Shown: piece by piece, positions 24,518 to 32,667 of the stretch
How the letters are laid out: the number at the start of each line of letters is the position of its first letter
How positions within the stretch are numbered: position 1 is the stretch's first letter
DNA from: JBMOLK01 sp049325575
GTDB lineage: Bacteria; Bacillota; Clostridia; Acetivibrionales; Acetivibrionaceae
Assembly (NCBI GenBank): GCA_049325575.1
Contig: JBMOLK010000312.1
Location: 1 to 34,796 of the forward strand
Direction: 5' to 3'
Length of the DNA stretch: 34,796 bases
Made by a program: the position numbers and the translations under genes
Notes under the pieces: generated by a model
The model's database searches: none
What the model saw: the letters and a program-made list of their open reading frames with translations, nothing else
What the model was told of the DNA's origin: nothing

Positions 24518-25393
24518 ATGAAAGCTTTGAGCATAGTTAAAAAATTACCAGTAAAGACCATTACTAATAAAAAAGGTATAACACTGATTGAACTAATAGT
24601 ATCACTTTGTATTTTTGTAATAGTTGCGGCGCCTTTTTTAGCAACATTTCTTTCTTCTACCAGAAACAATGCATTGTCCCAGGAAGTTTTAAAATCATCT
24701 ACACTAGCTCAAAAAGTTATGGAAGAAATTAAATCAAGACCTTTGTTTCTAAGTGCGGAAGCTGTAACGGAAGCCCAGGCACCATTAACTGACTATAGAG
24801 AGTACCTGGCCTATGGCAACTACAAAGTAAAATATAAAATTATTAAAGAAGAAGGTGTAGTATCATCACTAAGTCAGACTTATGAGTTCGAGAAGCTAAA
24901 TGATATAGTCTTTGATATAGAATACACTGTAGATGCAGGTAAAGTATTTTTAAGAGGAATACCCTATGATTTGAATTTTAATTTTTCTCCGGTAGTATTT
25001 ACCCTTAAAATAAATGAGATTTCAGGAGTATACAGCTTCGAATTCTATGATGAAAACAATCCGAGCCTGCAGTCGGGAAGTATCAATACCATTACAGGCA
25101 CTGAACCTGTAAAGGTAAAAATCCACTATTTAAATAACAGTGAAGACGTCTTTATACTTAATGTTAACCTGGATGGGATAAAGGAAAACAGGGATGTTTG
25201 TTTTTATATTACAGATGATAAAAAAGATGCACTTGTCCTTAGCAATACGGGGGTAAAGCCCTTTTATCAATTTGATGAGCTGAATTCTCTGTACGTTGAG
25301 TACTTTAATGTACTTTATAAAATTGAGGTAGTTGTTGAAAAGGACAGTACCGTAATAAACAAGTTGGTGTCTTATGTCAAGAAGATAAGGTGA
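24518..25393 (+). CDS. Minor prepilin (PilV-like), large
   Basis: This 291-residue pilin-like protein has prepilin signal NKKGITLIELIVSLCIFVIV, cleavage after Gly20, +1 Ile and Glu5 conserved. The 20-residue leader is long and basic. The globular part is beta-rich and more than twice the usual minor-pilin size. The ribosome binding site is weak (GGGAAGATGAG). It starts 14 nt after pilO and is followed after 4 nt by the PilX-like gene, so the three are tightly linked. It is probably a tip-complex subunit; the exact minor-pilin class is uncertain. Confidence 0.85.
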   Translation: MKALSIVKKLPVKTITNKKGITLIELIVSLCIFVIVAAPFLATFLSSTRNNALSQEVLKSSTLAQKVMEEIKSRPLFLSAEAVTEAQAPLTDYREYLAYGNYKVKYKIIKEEGVVSSLSQTYEFEKLNDIVFDIEYTVDAGKVFLRGIPYDLNFNFSPVVFTLKINEISGVYSFEFYDENNPSLQSGSINTITGTEPVKVKIHYLNNSEDVFILNVNLDGIKENRDVCFYITDDKKDALVLSNTGVKPFYQFDELNSLYVEYFNVLYKIEVVVEKDSTVINKLVSYVKKIR

Positions 25394-25397
25394 TTTT

Positions 25398-27740
25398 ATG
25401 TTTTTAAGAATATTAAAATCAACGAGGGGATCAACATTGATGATCTCTATACTCATTATAATAATTATGTCACTTCTGGGTATATCCTTAATGGCTGTTA
25501 CAATAAGCTCTCTTAAAATGAGTTATTTTTACAGTGACTTAAACAGTTCATATTTTTTGGCGGAAGCAGCGGCAGAAGAGGTAGCAAAGAACCTTGATCA
25601 AAAGGTCAGCGATATACAGGAATCTTCAAGGGCAGCGGCTTCGGATGATATACAGCTTGCACTTTTGGAAAACCCTATTACATTAAGAGATCCTGACGGT
25701 TCGGTGGGCCTGTGGACCACACAGCCCGAGCATGAATCAAAGCTTGAGCAGGAATTTAAAACGAAATATTTTAATTACTTTTATACAAATCTGGATAACG
25801 AATTCCTAAACATCGGTACCCTGGACTATATGAAGCAGCTTCTTAATACAACCTTTGATGATGGATTATACGCCTATAAAGATATTGGAGCTGATAACGG
25901 GAGATTATTTTTGGAAGGGGCTTCTTATGACAGTGTAAGCCATACTGTCAATATAAAGGTCAGCAGTTTATACAATGGTTATAAGAAGAAGCTGGATGTA
26001 GTATTCGACCTTATACCTGAAACAGGAAAAACTCCTTATCAGCCTGTAGAAAAGTCAAGGGTCAAAAAACCTGTAAGGCACGAAATATTAAAGAAGGCTA
26101 TCGTTACTCAAAAGAACATGATAACATCCGGGGGTAATGTGGTGATAAATGGGGATGTACTTAGTTTCGGTACCGTACCTGCTGTTGACGATACCCTTCC
26201 CCCGTCTGACAGGCAGGAGGATCAAAGTGCACCCTGGTACAGGTATGGCGGAATTATAGTTGGAATGTGCGAGGATGTTGCCTTAAGAAGCACGGAGTTT
26301 GACTTTGATTCAAGTAAGACAGGCCTTTTTTCAAACGGCTCACTTACTATAAACGGAAGTGCTTCCACCATGGGTTATGTCCACTCCCTGTACAGTACAA
26401 GTATGAATCCTTCAAGCATATCCATATCCGGGGATACTTATGCAAGGTCGGCAAGGTCAGAGAGATACTCCAATTATTCTACTTTAAGCTTTAACAATCT
26501 TTCAACCATAGATAACCTTCAAATCGACTCAAATGGCACAGTACTTGATGTAAACGGTGTCTATAAGGGATTTGTGGATACCTGGCATGCAATTGACGGA
26601 AGCAGCGGGACGGCTTCTTTGGATGATGAATTAAAACCAAAGAGGACAAGCAGTGTTGTAGTAAATGGTGATTCTTACTTAAATTTTAAAGATGCCATTT
26701 ATATTGGCGGAAGTACATTCTTTAAAAATTACCTGGATGCCGGCGCAAACCCTTATATGTCAGGAATTTCAGCTTTAAAATCCACAAGGAGGGTTAGCAG
26801 TGCATTTATTAAAAATGATAGTTCAAATCCGGAGAACAAGCTGTTCTGGTATGAAAATGGGACATATGTTGAGCCTCCGCCCCAGGGCTATTTTAAGACA
26901 TATACATACGGAACGGACCCTGTTGATATGCTGGCAGGAAGGGCATCAGACCCCGACTATTTTCCCTTAATAAACCGTGCCATGCATTTTAAAAGGGTTT
27001 GGGAGCTTTTATGGCAGCCTGATGAGATTTATTCAACATATATTAATCCGGATAATATCAACATAACAGGTAATGGAATTACTTCAGACGGGAAGCTAAG
27101 AGGTTATTCAAACGGTGCAATTATAGCCAATGGCAAGGTTTATGATGTCTTTGAATTTGAAGAACTCCATGATCCGTCAAGCTTTCACTTGAATATTCAA
27201 AAGCCTGCTATAGAAGCTTATTATAACCAGATAAAAGGCCTCCTTGCAGAAAGTTATGACCCTTCCTTGCCAAGGCTGAATTTTGTTGCACCAACCAGGA
27301 CTATCGGCAGTTATATAGATAACAACTTCGTTGGTACAAACAGGATAGTTCCCAATAAACCTTATCTGCCTTTTGATATAAACAAGGGAATTGTCTATTA
27401 TGGTAATACGGATGCTGAGATACAGCAAATAGGAGGAAATTGGTATATAAACAGTGAGCTTATGCCTATTATGAAAGGAATTATATATGTAGACGGCAAT
27501 ATTTATATAAGAGACGGGTTTAATTTTACCGGTATTTTGATGTCATCAAAGAATATAGTTTTTCTGGGAAATGCAAATGTAAGCTTCGATCAATTGACAG
27601 TTGACAGTCTGCTTACGGCTGACGTTAACATAAACGGCTTTTTTAGCCTTCTTACCTATGAAATTCCCAATGAGACTTTAAAGAGTCAGAGAGTATCTAC
27701 CAGAAACATTAAAGTAGTCAAATGGAAGGAAATCAAATAG
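25398..27740 (+). CDS. PilX/GspK-like pilus-associated protein with beta-solenoid-like body
   Basis: The N-terminus (about 1-50: RGSTLMISILIIIIMSLLGI, then YFLAEAAAEEVAKNL) is the PilX-type pilin-like segment. Mature position 5 is Ile instead of Glu, as in GspK-like tip pseudopilins. The body is very large for this class (780 residues). It contains recurrent strands of the type GGNVVINGDVLSFG (about 245-258), GSLTINGSASTMG, VVVNGDSYLNF and YVDGNIYIRDGFNFTGIL, followed by NIVFLGNANVSF, which recall polymer-forming (bactofilin-like) beta-helices. It is probably exposed at the pilus tip or on the cell surface. It starts 4 nt after the preceding minor pilin, with AAGGTGAT as site. The function is inferred from position and the N-terminus only. 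Confidence 0.8.
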   Translation: MFLRILKSTRGSTLMISILIIIIMSLLGISLMAVTISSLKMSYFYSDLNSSYFLAEAAAEEVAKNLDQKVSDIQESSRAAASDDIQLALLENPITLRDPDGSVGLWTTQPEHESKLEQEFKTKYFNYFYTNLDNEFLNIGTLDYMKQLLNTTFDDGLYAYKDIGADNGRLFLEGASYDSVSHTVNIKVSSLYNGYKKKLDVVFDLIPETGKTPYQPVEKSRVKKPVRHEILKKAIVTQKNMITSGGNVVINGDVLSFGTVPAVDDTLPPSDRQEDQSAPWYRYGGIIVGMCEDVALRSTEFDFDSSKTGLFSNGSLTINGSASTMGYVHSLYSTSMNPSSISISGDTYARSARSERYSNYSTLSFNNLSTIDNLQIDSNGTVLDVNGVYKGFVDTWHAIDGSSGTASLDDELKPKRTSSVVVNGDSYLNFKDAIYIGGSTFFKNYLDAGANPYMSGISALKSTRRVSSAFIKNDSSNPENKLFWYENGTYVEPPPQGYFKTYTYGTDPVDMLAGRASDPDYFPLINRAMHFKRVWELLWQPDEIYSTYINPDNINITGNGITSDGKLRGYSNGAIIANGKVYDVFEFEELHDPSSFHLNIQKPAIEAYYNQIKGLLAESYDPSLPRLNFVAPTRTIGSYIDNNFVGTNRIVPNKPYLPFDINKGIVYYGNTDAEIQQIGGNWYINSELMPIMKGIIYVDGNIYIRDGFNFTGILMSSKNIVFLGNANVSFDQLTVDSLLTADVNINGFFSLLTYEIPNETLKSQRVSTRNIKVVKWKEIK

Positions 27741-27796
27741 CTGGATGTTTCAAGTTATGAAATAGGCTTTTATATTTTAAAAATGGAGGGCTTCAA

Positions 27797-30436
27797 ATGA
27801 ATAACAGGATAAAATTCCTTATAGCTGCAGTAATTCTTCTTGCAGCCCAAGTCCTAATACCATTAGATACGGGATATAATCCTTCATTTGCGGCTACACC
27901 ACAGATAATTGCACAGGATAACTTTGACAGCGGTACATGGACTGGTGGTTCCGGGTGGTTTGACACATGGGCACACAGCGGTACAAGTGAAGTTGCAAAC
28001 AATAATTTCAACAGCCCGGGATTTTGCTTAAAGCTAGCTCTAGGAGACGGTATTGCCACAAGAACAGTTGATCTGTCGGGATTTACAAGCGTTACTCTAT
28101 CTTACAACTGGAAGGCTTACAGCCTGGAGGGAAACGATTTTGCCTATGTGAGGATATTTGACGGAGCATGGTATACAGTTCAGACATTGACTAATGGTGA
28201 CGATACCAACACATATTATCCCATAAGTATAGACCTGACTCCATACAGGATGGTAAACAATTTTCAGATTCAATTTGTTTCAAGTATGAATAGTACTGCA
28301 GATATAGTGTATTTTGATGATATAGTAATTAGCGGCTACGTGTTATCAACACCTACGCCAACGCCAACTATAACACCGATACCAACACCTACACCAACTA
28401 TAACGCCGACACCAACACCCACGCCTACAACAGAAACTACACCTACACCGACACTGTCTCCAACGCCTACTATAACGCCAACCCCCACATTAACGCCAAC
28501 TCCGACTCCATCTATTATTCCGGGAGATGACCACGGTAATGACTTTGGTTCTGCTACTCTTATGGCAGTAAACACCGGAGTAAACGGTGAAATAAACTAT
28601 GGAGGAGACCTTGACTTTTTCAAATTTACCACAACCCAGGCAGGACTATATATAATTGAAACTACTGGAACTACGGATACATATGGTTTTCTTTACGACA
28701 GCAGTTTTGTATTAATATCGGAGAATGATGATAAAAGCAATCCTGATAATAAGAACTTTTACATAAATGCAAACCTTTCTGCCAATGCAACCTACTATGT
28801 AAGGGTCAATCACTATAGTGCTTCCGGTACCGGTAAATACATCCTTAACATAGCAGGGCCAAAGCAGGTGTTGTTTTCGGACGGGTTTGAAAGCGGCGGC
28901 TTCACCTATGGAGGTTGGTCCAATAATGGCAGTATTTTAAGCACTACTTATAAGTACAATGGTATGTATTCATCGGAATTTAACTCCAGTGACGTTTTGA
29001 CAAAAGCCCTAAGCACATCGGGGTATGGAAACATTCAGGTCAGCTATGCCATGATGAGTATGAACCGTGAGGCCAACGACTATTTTATATGTGAATGGTT
29101 TGATGGAACCAACTGGATTCAGTTGGAGAGTGTGGCTGGTAACAGTGCCTGGTCTTTGAAAACCTGGGTTCTGCCTAAAAGTGCAGATAATAACCCTTCT
29201 TTTCAATTAAGATTTTCTAGCAGCGGAGCCAATAAATTCGATTATGCATATATTGATAATGTAATAATTGAGGGGTATCCTTTGCCGACACCGCCTCCGG
29301 TACCAACTCCTACACCAACACCTACAGTGACACCCTTGCCTACGCCTACTTTGACGCCAACACCTACACTAAGCCCAACACCTACACTAAGCCCAACACC
29401 TACAGCAACACCATCACCTACGCCGGCAAATGGCCAGGGCCTTAGGGGGGAGTATTATAACAATATGGACTTTACAGGTATTACAGAAATAAGGGTAGAT
29501 GGGACAGTAGACTTTGATTGGGGCGATGTTGGTGCACCTAATTCTAACATGGATGCTGATACATTTTCGGTACGCTGGATAGGAAAGGTAGAACCCAGGT
29601 ATTCGGAGGAATATACATTTTATACCTTATCAGATGATGGAGTACGACTTTGGGTAAATAATGTACTTATTATAGATAACTGGACAAATCACACTGCAAC
29701 AGAAAACAGCGGAATAATAACCCTTATAGCAGGACAGAAATATGATATCAAAATGGAGTATTATGAAAACACTATGTATGCTGTGGCAAAGCTGTATTGG
29801 TCAAGTACCAGCCAAGTAAAGGAAATAATTCCGAGAAGCCAGTTGTTCCCGCCAAAAATATTTACGGTTCAAGAACACAAAGTCAGGACAGCTCACAACA
29901 GCTTTGTTATTGGAGACTATATGCCTTTAGTAGTTAGGACAATGGTGTTGTGGTCTATATCAAATCCGGTTGCAGGCATTGATTTAAGCGTAAAAAAAGC
30001 GGATGGTACAAACAGTGGCTTTCTGATGAAGGAGATTAGAACCAGCACCGGTATCAATAAAAACTATATAAAAATATATATAAACAGTGTGCAGATGCTT
30101 GCCTCTGATTTTTCCGCATGGGTTGATGAGACTGGAGGAAGCCGGAAGCTTAAAATAAGGATACTAAAGAGCTTTAATGAGGGCGACCAGTTGGAAGTAA
30201 GATATTTTGCGAAGGCTTCGGCAACTAATAGTGTATTTAACCAGGGAGTACAGGAGTATTTGAATTCCAGCGGTTTAAACAATGTAAACTTGAAAGTGGA
30301 TTATGAAATAAGTGAGTGGAACGACAGTGGTCTTATAATCAATACACCATATACAATAAACTCTACAGATGATGCAGCTGAAAAGCTGGCTTTCAGGGCG
30401 GATGTCAAGTTTGAAGATCCTGTTACACTGGAATAG
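27797..30436 (+). CDS. Large secreted multidomain protein (beta-sandwich, PPC, PA14), putative adhesin
   Basis: A Sec signal peptide ends near residue 33 (PSFAA). Then come a beta-sandwich with a MAM/jelly-roll look (about 40-183), a Thr-Pro linker (about 185-240), a PPC-like domain (about 250-350, with DLDFFKFTTTQAGLYIIE), a second beta-sandwich similar to the first (about 355-495), a second Thr-Pro linker (about 497-545) and a PA14 domain (about 550-690, with GLRGEYYNNMDFTG, LSDDGVRLWVNN and YDIKMEYYEN). A C-terminal region (about 695-879) is not recognised. PA14 domains often bind carbohydrates. No sortase motif, SLH repeat or dockerin is evident. It sits 56 nt after the PilX-like gene. 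An adhesin role is inferred. GGAGG precedes the ATG. Confidence 0.88.
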   Translation: MNNRIKFLIAAVILLAAQVLIPLDTGYNPSFAATPQIIAQDNFDSGTWTGGSGWFDTWAHSGTSEVANNNFNSPGFCLKLALGDGIATRTVDLSGFTSVTLSYNWKAYSLEGNDFAYVRIFDGAWYTVQTLTNGDDTNTYYPISIDLTPYRMVNNFQIQFVSSMNSTADIVYFDDIVISGYVLSTPTPTPTITPIPTPTPTITPTPTPTPTTETTPTPTLSPTPTITPTPTLTPTPTPSIIPGDDHGNDFGSATLMAVNTGVNGEINYGGDLDFFKFTTTQAGLYIIETTGTTDTYGFLYDSSFVLISENDDKSNPDNKNFYINANLSANATYYVRVNHYSASGTGKYILNIAGPKQVLFSDGFESGGFTYGGWSNNGSILSTTYKYNGMYSSEFNSSDVLTKALSTSGYGNIQVSYAMMSMNREANDYFICEWFDGTNWIQLESVAGNSAWSLKTWVLPKSADNNPSFQLRFSSSGANKFDYAYIDNVIIEGYPLPTPPPVPTPTPTPTVTPLPTPTLTPTPTLSPTPTLSPTPTATPSPTPANGQGLRGEYYNNMDFTGITEIRVDGTVDFDWGDVGAPNSNMDADTFSVRWIGKVEPRYSEEYTFYTLSDDGVRLWVNNVLIIDNWTNHTATENSGIITLIAGQKYDIKMEYYENTMYAVAKLYWSSTSQVKEIIPRSQLFPPKIFTVQEHKVRTAHNSFVIGDYMPLVVRTMVLWSISNPVAGIDLSVKKADGTNSGFLMKEIRTSTGINKNYIKIYINSVQMLASDFSAWVDETGGSRKLKIRILKSFNEGDQLEVRYFAKASATNSVFNQGVQEYLNSSGLNNVNLKVDYEISEWNDSGLIINTPYTINSTDDAAEKLAFRADVKFEDPVTLE
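28351..28517 (+). repeat. Thr-Pro linker repeat 1
   Basis: This is a degenerate CCAACACCTACA-type repeat that encodes a Thr-Pro linker of about 55 residues between the first beta-sandwich and the PPC domain. Such linkers are typical of secreted clostridial proteins and are often glycosylated. Confidence 0.85.
29287..29430 (+). repeat. Thr-Pro linker repeat 2 with 18-bp tandem units
   Basis: This is the second Thr-Pro coding repeat. It includes nearly perfect tandem 18-bp units at 29357-29374 and 29375-29392, with a partial third copy after them, each encoding Pro-Thr-Pro-Thr-Leu-Ser. It separates the second beta-sandwich from the PA14 domain and could vary in length between strains. Confidence 0.85.
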
Positions 30437-30507
30437 GCGACACCGTCCTTTATCGGCAGAATACAGTATAATTACATAAATATCAGGTGGGAATTGGAGA
30501 TGATTAA

Positions 30508-31245
30508 GTGCATAGAAAGCAAACCGATAATGACGATATTCAAAGGGTCATGGAAGAGTACTATATAGAACTTGATAACAATCTGATTTCAAAGGATCAT
30601 GTTCTTACTGTGCTAAAGCCCGGTCATCCTATTAAGACCTATGTAAAGTCAACCAATACCTGGGAAGTAAATATTGTCTTGAAAGTTGACGGACAAAACA
30701 TTACTATACCTTTTAAGGAAAAGTATATTTTGGAGTCCACCATGATAAATGATATAATCAAGTGTAACTTTAATGTAAACAAACATAGTGTCAATCTTAC
30801 CTGTGTTGTAAAGAATATTTTCTTAGATCCGCTTCCTACCATGCTTATTAAGGTTCTTAAAACAGAAATCAAAAAAAATATAAGAGCCTCCCAAAGATAT
30901 GAAGTGAAGTATTTGGGAAAAATAAATATGAAGTTTCTAGGTGAGCAAATCTGCTATATTTATGATATCAGCATGACCGGAGCCAGGATTACAACCAAAC
31001 AGCAGCTTGTAATGGGAAATGATGTGAGACTATCCATACTGACTAATGAGGCAATTACTATTGATTGCCTTGTGGTTAACATAAGAGATAGAAGAATACA
31101 TGATGACAAGCTAGTATACGGTTTAAAGTTCCAGAACCTTACTTCCGAGCAGGGGCAGAAGGTAACATCAATAATAAATAATATAGAATCATCGGAATAC
31201 AGCTCTTTAGCTTTTATCTGCAAGGAGTATGGTGTTTTATTATAA
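30508..31245 (+). CDS. PilZ-domain protein (putative c-di-GMP receptor)
   Basis: The 245-residue protein has an N-terminal YcgR/PilZN-like beta-barrel domain (about 25-115) and a C-terminal PilZ domain (about 122-235). The c-di-GMP-binding motifs are intact: Arg126-xxx-Arg130 (RASQR) and Asp153-x-Ser155-xx-Gly158 (DISMTG). In the family, such two-domain proteins act as brakes or effectors of motility when c-di-GMP is high. The start is GTG, set by TTGGAG with 8-nt spacing. It is the last gene of the pilus locus, 71 nt after the secreted PA14 protein and before a terminator. Its location suggests control of T4P activity, though a flagellar role is not excluded. Confidence 0.9.
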   Translation: MHRKQTDNDDIQRVMEEYYIELDNNLISKDHVLTVLKPGHPIKTYVKSTNTWEVNIVLKVDGQNITIPFKEKYILESTMINDIIKCNFNVNKHSVNLTCVVKNIFLDPLPTMLIKVLKTEIKKNIRASQRYEVKYLGKINMKFLGEQICYIYDISMTGARITTKQQLVMGNDVRLSILTNEAITIDCLVVNIRDRRIHDDKLVYGLKFQNLTSEQGQKVTSIINNIESSEYSSLAFICKEYGVLL

Positions 31246-31297
31246 AATATGCTATCCTAAAATATAATATTTGGTTTTAAAAGAATACAAGATTAGT

Positions 31298-31303
31298 TAT
31301 AAT
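31298..31303 (+). promoter_or_regulatory. Possible -10 box before the TIM-barrel gene
   Basis: A TATAAT lies 55 nt before the likely start of the TIM-barrel gene. The -35 at 17-bp spacing (TTTTAA) is poor, and the box overlaps the terminator hairpin, so support is weak. Confidence 0.3.
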
Positions 31304-31338
31304 AGTATTATGTTTAAGTTACAGCATAATACTATTTT
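31301..31338 (+). terminator. Terminator at the end of the pilus locus
   Basis: A perfect 12-bp inverted repeat (AATAGTATTATG at 31301-31312 and its complement at 31325-31336) has a 12-nt loop and merges into a T-run. The stem is AT-rich, so efficiency may be moderate. Confidence 0.65.
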
Positions 31339-31352
31339 TACGGGTGATTATA

Positions 31353-32210
31353 TTGATAAGGTTCGGACCTTCCGGTAATTCTTCAAGCTTCTATGAAGAG
31401 GGCTATAAATCCTCTGTTGATATGCCAGGCTGGCTTAAGACCATGGGGCTTGATGCTTATGAATATCAGTGCAGCAAAGGTGTGAAAGTAAGTAAAGAGA
31501 CAGCAGTTAGAATAGGGGAAGAAGCTTTGCGTCATGACATATACTTGAGCATACATGCACCATATTATATTAATATGGCAAGCCTTGAAGTGGAGAAAAG
31601 GATTAGCTCAAAGAGGTATATTATCGAGACAATGACAGCAGCAAAGTGGATGGGGGCCAAGAGGATAGTTGTACACACAGGCTCCTACAGCAAGGTTGAC
31701 AGGAAATGGGCTTTGGATACTGCAATTTTGGTGCTTGAACAAGTGCTCAAGGAAGCAGATGAATTAGGGCTGGGAGACATAACAATATGCCCGGAGGTCC
31801 TTGGGAAGAATAACCAGCTAGGCTCACTGGAAGAAATAATGGAAATGTGCAGGATAGATGACAGACTTATTCCTACAGTGGATTTTGGGCATGTACATGC
31901 AAGGGGTCAGGGAAGCCTCAATTCCGTCCAGGACTTCGAGACTGTAATAAAAGCAGTAGAGGATGCTTTGGGCTATGAGCGGGTTAAATATCTCCACTGC
32001 CACTTTAGCAGGGTCGAATACACAAAAGGCGGAGAAAAAAAGCACTGGGCTATTGATGATACGCAGTATGGACCAGAGTTTGAACATCTCGCAGAAGTAA
32101 TATGCAAGAAGGGTATGGAGCCAGTTATAATATGTGAATCAAGAGATTATATGGCTGAAGACGCTTTGAAGCTAAAGAGAATATATGAAAAGGTTAGCGG
32201 GGGGGAATAG
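31353..32210 (+). CDS. Endonuclease IV-like TIM-barrel protein
   Basis: This is an AP-endonuclease-2/xylose-isomerase-like TIM barrel of about 285 residues. Metal ligands of the endonuclease IV type are visible: His68 (LSIHAPYY), His108 (VVHTGSY), Glu148 (CPEVLG), Asp177 and His180 (VDFGHVHA), His215 (LHCHFS) and Glu262 (CESRDY). The set of ligands favours a DNA endonuclease IV-like enzyme over a sugar isomerase, but the N-terminus (RFGPSGNSSSFY) is that of an uncharacterised clostridial subgroup. A GTG at 31344 is open, but GGGTG is correctly placed for the TTG at 31353. aroQ starts 2 nt after its stop, so it is probably cotranscribed with aroQ and the aminopeptidase gene. Confidence 0.82.
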   Translation: MIRFGPSGNSSSFYEEGYKSSVDMPGWLKTMGLDAYEYQCSKGVKVSKETAVRIGEEALRHDIYLSIHAPYYINMASLEVEKRISSKRYIIETMTAAKWMGAKRIVVHTGSYSKVDRKWALDTAILVLEQVLKEADELGLGDITICPEVLGKNNQLGSLEEIMEMCRIDDRLIPTVDFGHVHARGQGSLNSVQDFETVIKAVEDALGYERVKYLHCHFSRVEYTKGGEKKHWAIDDTQYGPEFEHLAEVICKKGMEPVIICESRDYMAEDALKLKRIYEKVSGGE

Positions 32211-32212
32211 AA

Positions 32213-32650
32213 ATGAAAAAGATACTTGTAATAAACGGCCCAAATTTGAATTTGCTAGGTACAAGGGAAAAAGATATATATGGAAAGGAGACCCTTTTGG
32301 ATATAGCCCAAAAACTTGATGCTGAAGCTCTAAAACTAAACGTGGATCTTAGCTTCATTCAAACCAATCACGAAGGAGAGATAATTGATAAGATACACGA
32401 AAGTAAGGGTAACGTGGATGTTATAATAATTAATCCGGGTGCATATACTCATTACAGCATAGCTATAAGAGATGCCATTAAAGCTGTTGATACTCCGGCA
32501 ATAGAGGTTCACTTGTCCAATATACACGCAAGGGAGGAATTCAGAAGCAAGTCTGTCATAGCTCCTGTTTGTGTCGGTCAAATAAGTGGATTCGGAAGCA
32601 GTAGTTACATACTGGCACTTAACGCAGCAGCATTAATGCTCGGAAAATAA
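32213..32650 (+). CDS. aroQ: 3-dehydroquinate dehydratase, type II
   Basis: AroQ converts 3-dehydroquinate to 3-dehydroshikimate, the step before AroE, as a dodecameric cytoplasmic enzyme. The 145-residue protein shows INGPNLNLLGTREKDIYG with catalytic Arg18 and Tyr23, Asn74 and His80 in INPGAYTHYS, His100 in EVHLSNIHAREEFR, and Arg111. The length is normal. GGGGG precedes the ATG, and the gene begins 2 nt after the TIM-barrel gene. The aminopeptidase gene follows at 17 nt. aroE, which takes its product, lies 18 kb upstream beyond the pilus genes. Confidence 0.96.
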   Translation: MKKILVINGPNLNLLGTREKDIYGKETLLDIAQKLDAEALKLNVDLSFIQTNHEGEIIDKIHESKGNVDVIIINPGAYTHYSIAIRDAIKAVDTPAIEVHLSNIHAREEFRSKSVIAPVCVGQISGFGSSSYILALNAAALMLGK

Positions 32651-32667
32651 AACTACAGGTGATATAA

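Noticed and set aside
28336..28575. Minus-strand open frame rich in Val-Gly
   Set aside because: It is the antisense reading of the Thr-Pro linker repeat, so its composition is a by-product of the coding repeat on the plus strand.
28351..29430. CRISPR-like repeats
   Set aside because: The repeats are short, degenerate, in frame and encode Thr-Pro linkers; there are no spacers and no cas genes.
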